From Babesia bovis T2Bo (Eukaryota; Apicomplexa; Aconoidasida; Piroplasmida; Babesiidae), in the NCBI RefSeq assembly GCF_000165395.2, contig NC_010575.1, positions 1,039,001-1,103,000 on the forward strand: 64,000 nucleotides of DNA, given 5' to 3'. Under the pieces are notes generated by a model. That model did no database searches, was not told where the DNA came from, and worked only from the letters and a program-made list of their open reading frames with translations. The position numbers and the translations under genes were made by a program. Within the stretch, counting starts at the first letter, position 1. Every line of letters begins with the position of its first letter. Below, piece after piece: positions 57,248-64,000 of the stretch.

Positions 57248-58030
57248 ATGGCGAAGACTGCTGTGTGCCCTCCGGGTATTATGAACAAGATCGGTGTGCC
57301 ACTTGACCGCATCCACCCAGTGGCTATTGTCGTCGGTGACCCTAAATGGCTTGAGATGTTGGCATCTCTAGCTACGCGTCAAGAGTTTTTCGCTCGTTAC
57401 AAGTCACTTTCTTCCATGGAGCTTGAGTTCAACGGGCAGACCTTCTTTGCTCTTAGTTTTGGTTTCGGTGCTACTAATTTGCACCGTCTATTGACTGAGC
57501 TTGCTGTATTTGGTGTGAAATGCGTAATTCTTATTACTAACACCTTCTCTTTGTTACCTGGTCGTGTTCCTGCCAATGCTCTTTGCATTACGTATGCCGC
57601 TTGCCGTGGCGACTATGCTTCTACTATAGAAGTCGACTTGGCATACCCAGCTATCGCTCATCCCGATGCCACTCGTGCTTTACGCAAGGCTGCTGAGGAA
57701 CTGAAGCTTGATTACCATTTAACTAGGACCTTGACTAATGACTATGCCTACAACTCGAAGCTCGGGCGCCCCAATGCTCTTCGTGATGAAATTCGCAAGA
57801 CGGACGTTGAGTTGGAGGATCGTGACATTGCATGTTTCTTTGTGTTCTCTAGCTACCGCGGTATGGTTTGTGGCGCCATCTCTTGCAACGAGACTGAGCC
57901 TAACACATTTGACCCTAACACTGCTGCTCCCATCGAGAGTGACGAGGCCATTGAGGGCAGGAAGCAGGCTATGAAGGTCGCTCTATTGGCTGCTTCCAAG
58001 TTGTGCGTGGAGCATGCCTTCACAGACTAA
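57248..58030 (+). CDS. divergent nucleoside phosphorylase paralogue, possibly catalytically dead
   Basis: 260 aa, no intron. It shares the fold of its neighbour: 'IVVGDPKWLEML', 'DLAYPAIAHPDATRALRKAAEEL' and 'NDYAYNSKLG' align with 'ICGDHKRFE', 'DLAYPAVAHPN' and 'SSDLFYR'. However, the phosphate-binding arginine after GDP is replaced (GDPKW), the glycine loop reads 'FGFGATNLHRLL', and the RSGTCGTY motif is replaced by 'ITNTFSLLPG'. Loss of these residues suggests altered substrate or loss of catalysis, perhaps a regulatory partner. The reading frame is fully intact and the codon use looks selected, so it is not a pseudogene. Confidence 0.8.
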   Translation: MAKTAVCPPGIMNKIGVPLDRIHPVAIVVGDPKWLEMLASLATRQEFFARYKSLSSMELEFNGQTFFALSFGFGATNLHRLLTELAVFGVKCVILITNTFSLLPGRVPANALCITYAACRGDYASTIEVDLAYPAIAHPDATRALRKAAEELKLDYHLTRTLTNDYAYNSKLGRPNALRDEIRKTDVELEDRDIACFFVFSSYRGMVCGAISCNETEPNTFDPNTAAPIESDEAIEGRKQAMKVALLAASKLCVEHAFTD

Positions 58031-58243
58031 GCGGTCATGGCCACTATATCTATCTCTAGTGCAAAATCATGTCGTTTGCATAAGACAAATGATACCCAAA
58101 ACTCTGCTTAAATGCTGCTGAGTTCCATGTTGTGCAATGCTTGCTATTCTAGTCCTACACGTATATGCAATAGCCTAGGTAATATGTATAGTGACTACAT
58201 TATATGGTCAAGTTAGCTAGAAGCAGGTAGTACCCAAGGAAGA

Positions 58244-59155
58244 CTACTTCCTGGTGAATAGATGGTCAAAGTACTCCCGCAGTATCAGTGTTATAATAAT
58301 ATGAGGTGCAATTCTCATGTAAAATGCGCTGTAAGATGAATAAAAGCGCTTCAAGCCTCCTTCTCTATAGTTCTTGATGAAACAGTCGGTGACGCCGGAG
58401 TACTGGGCCTTCCCGGAACCCTGTTTCTGCAAACAGGTCTTGACGTAATCAAATGGCAAGCTCGCTACTACAGCAAACCAAGCACTTATGGCGCTGCTGG
58501 CCACAGTCAACGTCGACTTGTCCTTGATATAGGGACTCAGCGTCTCCTTAGATTGGTCGTAAGTAGCAAGCATGGCGACATTAAGCGCCATGGCCCTGAC
58601 TATGGTTGGAGTAGCGCCCTTCCACAGACTACCGATTCCTTCCTCTTGTGATATACGGCACACAGTGCTGAAAATGCCACCGTAATTTTTACGCTGAGCT
58701 ACCGGAAGTGAGAGGTTAGACTGCATCCTTACAAGTGCCAAATCAGCCGGGTTACCAATGAAGGCGCCGGCAGCGCCACTGAAAAGACCGATAAGACACT
58801 TCTGGTAAAAGGGGATGCGCTGGGTACCTTGACGCTCCTTAACAACGTCACTGATAGTCCTGAATAGACCCAGACGAGTTGTTGTGTACAATATCTGGCG
58901 AGCACATGCCGCATCAAGCCCCTTGTACATCGAGCGAAGTCCCTCATGCTTCAGCATGTGTCTAAATAGTGCGATAGGTTTGGGCTGTGTGTGACCAGCA
59001 GCCGCAGCGAGCTGTATCCTTACTTTCACCATATCAATGGGCTGTATACACACCGTAGCCAAACAACCGGAAGTACCGCCAAGGATAAACGGCATACACG
59101 GCTTAACTATCGGCTGTGCCCCAAGTGGAAGGAAGTCTAGATTATAGGTTGCCAT
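58244..59155 (-). CDS. mitochondrial carrier (SLC25), oxoglutarate/malate-type
   Basis: 303 aa, single exon. Three tandem ~100-residue repeats carry the carrier signature Px[DE]xx[KR]: 'PIDMVKVRIQ', 'PADLALVRMQ' and 'PFDYVKTCLQ'. Matrix helices such as 'EGLRSMYKGL', 'EGIGSLWKGA' and 'EGGLKRFYSS' follow each signature. The 'QPIDMVKVRIQL' first repeat, 'NPADLALVRMQ' in the second and 'ALNVAMLATYDQSKE' are typical of the 2-oxoglutarate/malate or dicarboxylate carriers. Substrate cannot be fixed without comparison of contact residues. The start is taken at the ATG 59155 preceding 'ATYNLDFLP'. Confidence 0.9.
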   Translation of the reverse strand: MATYNLDFLPLGAQPIVKPCMPFILGGTSGCLATVCIQPIDMVKVRIQLAAAAGHTQPKPIALFRHMLKHEGLRSMYKGLDAACARQILYTTTRLGLFRTISDVVKERQGTQRIPFYQKCLIGLFSGAAGAFIGNPADLALVRMQSNLSLPVAQRKNYGGIFSTVCRISQEEGIGSLWKGATPTIVRAMALNVAMLATYDQSKETLSPYIKDKSTLTVASSAISAWFAVVASLPFDYVKTCLQKQGSGKAQYSGVTDCFIKNYREGGLKRFYSSYSAFYMRIAPHIIITLILREYFDHLFTRK

Positions 59156-59357
59156 CGTGAATATACTAACCAAATGTGTGACCAAAGACTAGTCTCACCA
59201 AGCCAAAAGTTTCTATAGCATCCTAGGGTGTTATGTGTATTAATGCGCATTGGAAATCTACTGGAATCATTGCAGTTTCCCCTCAGTGTACTACTCCCCC
59301 ATACAAGCTGCATCGAGCGACACATAGGAGACGTTAAGCGAGCCATTCACACCTTGG

Positions 59358-59573
59358 ATGTATCATAGCGATACTAAAAACAGGATTAAAGCGGGATTCC
59401 GTATTATACGTCACATAGATATTGACATTCCCGTGTTAACATGGGTAATCAAGACTAAACAACGTAGATTAGCAAAGAGATTATACGACGCTATGATACA
59501 GCATATGGCTTTTTTACATCTAGATTCTAGTTTGACAGTAATATTGCAATGTGTGTGTACAGATAAGGGATAA
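59358..59573 (+). CDS. small basic ORF, doubtful
   Basis: 71 codons from an ATG, rich in Arg, Lys, Ile and His ('RIKAGFRIIRHIDI', 'IKTKQRRLAKRLYDAM'). I do not recognise it. It has no acidic cluster or low-complexity run and could be a small mitochondrial-type protein or exon of a larger gene. Its last codons enter the hairpin at 59560-59625. Support is weak: length alone is near chance. Confidence 0.3.
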   Translation: MYHSDTKNRIKAGFRIIRHIDIDIPVLTWVIKTKQRRLAKRLYDAMIQHMAFLHLDSSLTVILQCVCTDKG

Positions 59574-59625
59574 CACAGTGCCTAGGCAGTCATGCCTCCC
59601 TGGCTACTGTGTTATCCTTTATCTG
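59560..59625. repeat. 20 bp inverted repeat forming a strong hairpin
   Basis: The arms 59560-59579 and 59606-59625 are complementary at 19 of 20 positions, and the exception is a G-T (G-U in RNA) pair. Four more pairs follow outside a one-base mismatch. The loop is 26 nt and contains its own small complementarity (GCC/GGC). It may be a 3' UTR structure, a transcription-end signal or part of a small structured RNA. I cannot tell which. Confidence 0.8.
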
Positions 59626-59866
59626 CACACTGCTTTTGTAAAACAGGGTTCAATGATTTCTAAATGGTGCCGTTGAGCTCATAATGAAAACAAAGATCTG
59701 GCTCTGGGGTATTTAGATTTGTCCATCTATGCTTCAAGTGGTACGCGTCGCGCATATCATGTGCGGTGGGTATAGCCGTTCATTGTCACCTAACCACGTA
59801 TTTATTAGAGTATACATAGCCATCACATTTTTGTTGGATACATTGCATGTCTAATCTCAGTTTTCA

Positions 59867-60386
59867 GGCACACCAACATTGACGCTATATACAGAGAGCC
59901 GCTGCATCTGGATCTTACACAGTTTGGACCATTCCTGTTCCTCCGTGTTATATTCGACTTTTGCTGTGATTTAAGCTTGTCCAATCACTTTTGGAGGTCT
60001 CTATTCCTATATAAACTGGATACACCGCTGCTGTCTCTAGTATGTGTTATCTGGAAGCTCGGCATCTTGGACCTGTTTTCTCTTCCGGATGTGCCATTGT
60101 GGCATGTTATAAGAATATTTAATGCTAGTTCGTGGAGTTGTTTAATCGATTCAATTCACGTTTCGCACTTGTCACTCACGTCATATACCTTTATCACGAG
60201 GAAGGGCTTGTTCACCACGCTTTAGATGTATTCAAGCTAGCCCTTAATCAAAGCATTAATTGGTCTAGTACCACACAAACAAGCATTGGTATATCTATAG
60301 TCCCATTGAGGCTCTGCATGTTCTTTTTTTTACGTCGGTTGTACCGAGGTTGTATGATTGACTTCAAGTGCGCTATTGATATTTAA
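59867..60386 (+). CDS. possible exons or remnant of an unidentified gene
   Basis: Two overlapping plus-strand frames have coding-like composition. The first (about 59870-60122) reads 'IDAIYREPLHLDLTQFGPFLFLRVIFDF' and on to 'LGILDLFSLPDVPLWHVIRIFN'. The second (about 60123-60386) reads 'FVELFNRFNSRFALVTHVIYLYHEEGLVHHALDVFK'. The helical, Leu/Phe-rich style recalls FAST/RAP-type organelle RNA-binding repeats, but this is weak. No canonical intron joins the frames, and no start codon in frame is seen for the first. It could be a gene with unusual splicing, a frameshifted remnant or a sequencing error. Confidence 0.35.
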
Positions 60387-60647
60387 CATTTTTTGAACGA
60401 AGTATTAAGGTAGATTACAAGCTAACTTGGGGGTTACTTAGAGTCTGTCTTTAGAAACGGCTTTAAAGACTGAGATTTGTCATCCATTCACTGGGAGCTG
60501 ATTCAAAGAGGAAATTCAGTTATCGTCTACCCAAAGGTGGTTCCGTAGTGTTGAGCTTTCAAAGCAAGGTTCTTCACGGCTGTTGTCTGTGTATGTCAAG
60601 AACTTATTGATACCGTGCTTACTAATTTTAATACCAAATAGACTACA

Positions 60648-62852
60648 ATGGCCACTGGCAACTCGGAGATGAACATGTTTTTAGTCCACAGTAAAAATAG
60701 TCTGTGCATCAACAGTTGCATTTCGGGTACCTCGGCACCTGAGTCCAAAGTTGATAATGCAGGCGATGACAGCGCGCGTTCCGAGGTGGCTGCATCCTAT
60801 TCTAGCAGTACTCTGTGGTCTCTCAACCGCGCTGCTCGATGCTACTCTAGATCTCCCAATAACACTGTTGCTATTGTTGACGATCGACTTGGTCTTTCTA
60901 TTTTACATGTCAAGACCGATGGTTCTTCTGAATTTGCCTTTGACACTTTGCGCGGTGTAGGCAAGTTCCGCAACCTGTACACGCCCATCGGGTGCAAGAA
61001 CATTAGGTACCTACAGTGGTCCGACAATGGCGTATACCTGGTGATATACTTTAACCTAAGCAACTGTGCCAAGGAGCCCGGTATAGCCGTTGACGAGAAT
61101 TTGCACATTTGGGATATTACACAACAATGCATTGTGGGCAGTTTTTGCACGCGCCGTATGTCGCCTGAGCAGTGGCCTATTATCAAGTGGGTTGGTCCCA
61201 GCGATAATTTCGTTTACTGCTATGGCCAGCAGGTATCCCTCTATGCAATCACTTCCCCAGAGGGTACATATTTAAAGACCACCCGCCTGCTGCTGTCAAT
61301 ACCTATCCCGCGGGTGTTCTCAGTTGAAGTGTTTTACCACGAGAATGAAGCAAGTCTGTTGGACGGCATGGTACCGAGTTCTGATGACGAGGGCACCTTG
61401 GTACACGCTGTAACTGAATCTGTAGCTACAATGTCGCTGCAGACAGCGCCTGGCTTGTCTAGTGACAGTGACACTCCAGGGACACAACTGGATAGTGCCA
61501 TCAAGGGATACATATCCATTGCGGCGTACACCAAGGCTGACATTGCAAACCAGGTGTCAGGAAACTTGAGAATATGTACCATCAGGTGCATGGGTGGCGA
61601 TATGTTTCGAGTGTCGTCATACGACCACGAGTTGAAGACGGAGGATTATGCCGATATGCTGTGGTCGCCATCCGGCAAGTACCTACTTGTGCTAGGGCAG
61701 TCTACAGTGGACCTAGCAGGCGAGAAGTACGGCTCCACGTCTAACTGTTTGTTGTACCGGGCTACAGGAGCATTCATATGCCGTGTAAACACCAACACTA
61801 TCCACGACGCCCGTTGGTGCCCTACGCGGGATGAATTCATACTCATGGAAGGTAATATGCCATGTGATATAACGCTATACAATACCGATTGCATACGTCT
61901 ATTCGAGTTCCCGAAGATGTATCGCAACACAATCAAGTGGAACCCGCTGGGCAACATGGTAGCCCTATGCGGTTTCGGCAACCTCGCGGGTGAAATTTGC
62001 TTCTGGTACCGCAAAGATAACGGGGAATATGAACAGATCGTGCAGTTTAAGGAGCCGTGTACCGTAATATCGGAATGGTCGTACGACGCGCGGTACTTCA
62101 TCACTGCCTCTACGTTCCCGCGCATGAAGGTTGACAATTGCATAAAGATATTCAGCCACGAGGCTGATTTACTAGATAGCAAGACTTTCGACGAGTGCTA
62201 TGGCGTCTGCTGGATTAAGACACCGGAGACCAGTTGGTCGTTCGTGCGCCCTCGAGTGCGCAAAAGCGCAGGTCGTAAAGCTGTATACAGGCCTAAAATA
62301 CTACCAAAGGACGATATGCAGCGCCGTGTGAGCGATGTGAAGGATGTGGATCCAGATAAGCTGTCCAGGAATGTTGACCCAGGCTCTTGGAACGTCTCAC
62401 CGGCACTGGCCTCGGCCAATGCCCACACCATGCGAGATAACGGTTACCGCGGGTCGCTATTCTCAAACGACTACGGAGATAAGAACGACCCGAATGTGGA
62501 TTTGCTAGACGCATTCCGCCATGTATTCTCCCTGCAGCAAAATGGACACGTTAGTACCCAGCTGGTGCCTACTGAACCCCCGGTACCGCATTTCAACAAC
62601 CGGGTTCCTGTAGAACCCATGGTCAGTGAAAAGCCACCAGATCGCAGAACGTCAGCCAGTGCCCGTGGTACTGGAGTTAAAATGCCACCGGAGGACGCTG
62701 CCAAAAGCTTGTCTATGCTGATGCACCTCAAGAAGCAGATGCAAGGAGAAAAGTCAAAACCACTTCAGCAAACTATTTTGGACGAGGTGCAGCTGCTTAA
62801 GCTGCTCCTGGAGGCCAAAAACAGGTCTGTAAACCGCACTCGCGTTGAATAG
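60648..62852 (+). CDS. EIF2A: eukaryotic translation initiation factor 2A (eIF2A)
   Basis: 734 aa, single exon. A WD40-type beta-propeller of the eIF2A family fills residues 40-510: 'YLQWSDNGVYLVIYF', 'NLHIWDITQQCIVGSF', 'ADMLWSPSGKYLLVLGQSTVD', 'TIHDARWCPTRDEFILMEGNMPCDITLYN', 'NTIKWNPLGNMVALCGFGNLAGEICFW' and 'SEWSYDARYFITASTFPRMKVDNCIKIF'. These are hallmark eIF2A strings. The C-terminus is a charged helix ('LMHLKKQMQGEKSKPLQQTILDEVQLLKLL'), where the human protein binds partners. eIF2A can deliver initiator tRNA in a GTP-independent way and is linked to non-AUG initiation under stress. About 140 residues of linker separate propeller and tail. Confidence 0.93.
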   Translation: MATGNSEMNMFLVHSKNSLCINSCISGTSAPESKVDNAGDDSARSEVAASYSSSTLWSLNRAARCYSRSPNNTVAIVDDRLGLSILHVKTDGSSEFAFDTLRGVGKFRNLYTPIGCKNIRYLQWSDNGVYLVIYFNLSNCAKEPGIAVDENLHIWDITQQCIVGSFCTRRMSPEQWPIIKWVGPSDNFVYCYGQQVSLYAITSPEGTYLKTTRLLLSIPIPRVFSVEVFYHENEASLLDGMVPSSDDEGTLVHAVTESVATMSLQTAPGLSSDSDTPGTQLDSAIKGYISIAAYTKADIANQVSGNLRICTIRCMGGDMFRVSSYDHELKTEDYADMLWSPSGKYLLVLGQSTVDLAGEKYGSTSNCLLYRATGAFICRVNTNTIHDARWCPTRDEFILMEGNMPCDITLYNTDCIRLFEFPKMYRNTIKWNPLGNMVALCGFGNLAGEICFWYRKDNGEYEQIVQFKEPCTVISEWSYDARYFITASTFPRMKVDNCIKIFSHEADLLDSKTFDECYGVCWIKTPETSWSFVRPRVRKSAGRKAVYRPKILPKDDMQRRVSDVKDVDPDKLSRNVDPGSWNVSPALASANAHTMRDNGYRGSLFSNDYGDKNDPNVDLLDAFRHVFSLQQNGHVSTQLVPTEPPVPHFNNRVPVEPMVSEKPPDRRTSASARGTGVKMPPEDAAKSLSMLMHLKKQMQGEKSKPLQQTILDEVQLLKLLLEAKNRSVNRTRVE

Positions 62853-62973
62853 CTTTGTGAATATCCTAGTGTGTGGAAGTATATAGGGTTTTTAGATGTA
62901 CATAACGATGTGTAGTAGTTACCAGTGATTTGAACTGAGGTAAAGGCGCTTTACAACGCCAGAGCTACCCCGG

Positions 62974-64000
62974 ATGGCACCCTGGTACCATCTATGGTGG
63001 GTATTGGCATGTCTAGTAGTAGAATCACGCAGATTCCAGCGCCATCCCGCATTCCTGATACCTAGTTACATCCATATACCACCCTTGCGTGCCGAGGCGC
63101 ATAGTAATGTTGCGAAATACACAGTAAGAGGTGGCCAGTGCTTCCTTCCAGCGGAGCAACATGAGCAGAGAATCCTGCAGGATGAAGTAAGTAACTGAAT
63201 ATGACTATATAATCCATAGTGGCGACGAGTGTCTGATTTGTTTGGATTCGCAGAATACTCAATAGGAGTACTGGCCCATGCTGACTTGTTCAAGTCCAGG
63301 GGAGTACAACAGAATAGCGACACGGGATCACTAGCAAATGATCACCCGGATAAAGGATTTGGATTGACATTGGGTCCAAGTGATCACGGTCTACCGGAAA
63401 CTGATATTGATACTACAGATGATATATCCCTAAATGCTAACCAGGAGCATCGAAATGAACTGTATGAATTCACGGATCGTAAAGGACGAAGATTAGCATT
63501 GCGTGGTGATGTGACACCGCAGTTCATGGCAATGCTAAAGGAACATTGGGAACTACCGATAAAACATAACTTGAACGCACTAGAAACTAAACAGATAACC
63601 AAGTGGTTTACCATGGCAGATTGCTGGAGATATGAACGACCGGGTCACTGCCGAAGACGTAATCATATACAGTGGACATGTGACATTGTAGGTATACCCA
63701 ATGAAGATGCTGAAATTGAGCTGTTGACCATGCTAATCACATTCTACAAGAATGTAGGATTAACCAACAAAGATATCGCAATTCACCTCAACCACGTAGA
63801 TGCATTGCCAACACTACTGGAATCCATGGGCAAGCCCGTTAAAGACCACACGTGGATGCACCAATTTAGAAAAGTTATCGATAAGTACAGGAAAATAAAT
63901 CGCAATGAACTGTGCATAGCACTGAATCAACTAGGATTCAGTTATGATGAAATAAACAAGCTACTTGATAGCATAGCCAACTGCTCTGATATCAATACAT
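62974..64000 (+). CDS. histidyl-tRNA synthetase, 5' part (truncated by window end), probably organellar
   Basis: Exon 1 (62974 to about 63190) encodes a hydrophobic leader 'WYHLWWVLACLVVESRRF' and then a basic stretch, resembling the signal-plus-transit leader used for apicoplast import. After an intron ending at about 63252, exon 2 has motif 1-like 'SIGVLAHADLFKSRG', 'YEFTDRKGRRLALRGDVTPQFMAML' (motif 2 region of class II HisRS) and 'MADCWRYERPGHCRRRNHIQWTCDIVG'. The frame is open to the last base of the window, so the anticodon-binding end is missing. The donor is best placed at GTAACT (about 63191) to keep frame. Dual or apicoplast targeting is inference. Confidence 0.82.

Noticed and set aside
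62920..62975. tRNA-like string on the minus strand (GTAGCTC ... GTTCAAATC)
   Set aside because: The supposed T-loop has no paired stem, and no acceptor stem could be formed, so it is not a tRNA.
1..64000. CRISPR arrays, bacterial operons, riboswitches
   Set aside because: The window is eukaryotic nuclear DNA with spliced genes. No direct-repeat/spacer array or bacterial signals are seen.

Overview
The window looks like nuclear DNA of a piroplasm (Babesia/Theileria-type apicomplexan). It is AT-rich and gene-dense, with genes on both strands. Many genes are split by very small introns (mostly 33-40 nt, a few apparently 17-30 nt), and U6 and U2 snRNA genes are present. It carries a large 6-Cys (s48/45) surface protein, a family confined to Plasmodium and piroplasms. 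Species cannot be fixed from sequence alone.

Layout. 0-28 kb holds single-copy eukaryotic genes: U6 snRNA; a small unknown gene; a Fes1/HspBP1 Hsp70 exchange factor; an Atm1/ABCB7 transporter; MON1 (minus); PAN2; a multi-pass membrane protein (minus); the 6-Cys protein; U2 snRNA; a CBP3/UQCC1 assembly factor (minus); an Obg GTPase; a delta-tubulin-like protein; an unknown gene (minus); and a long DCC1-like cohesion protein. 44-64 kb holds a La-motif protein with a DCL-like (DUF3223) tail; an unknown protein with weak AIR9-like character; a DHHC palmitoyltransferase; V-ATPase subunit F (minus); DPH6 (minus); RPA1 (minus); a thioredoxin-like protein; the SSF1/Peter Pan Brix protein; two head-to-head nucleoside-phosphorylase paralogues; a mitochondrial carrier (minus); a weakly supported region; eIF2A; and the 5' part of histidyl-tRNA synthetase.

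The standout is 28.1-44.0 kb. Two near-identical arms of 5,747 bp (28137-33883 and 38214-43960) lie as an inverted repeat around a 4,330 bp spacer, and every compared base pair obeys x+y=72097. Each arm carries a complete TBL1-type LisH-WD40 gene, a complete CDT1-like replication-licensing gene, and the promoter plus first 53 codons of a secreted coiled-coil gene. The arms end inside that reading frame. The spacer supplies two different bodies for the coiled-coil gene, arranged tail to tail. These bodies are unlike each other until a second identical 212 bp block that encodes the same acidic tail. One protein then continues into a hydrophobic, GPI-signal-like C-terminus. The other is cut short there by a small deletion. 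The result is a pair of predicted exported proteins with shared ends and divergent centres, sitting in an invertible, gene-converting structure.

The genes do not form operons. Functional themes are RNA (U2, U6, PAN2, La, eIF2A, SSF1), DNA replication and cohesion (DCC1, two CDT1 copies, RPA1), membrane trafficking and acidification (MON1, V-ATPase F, DHHC) and mitochondria (Atm1, CBP3, Obg, carrier).
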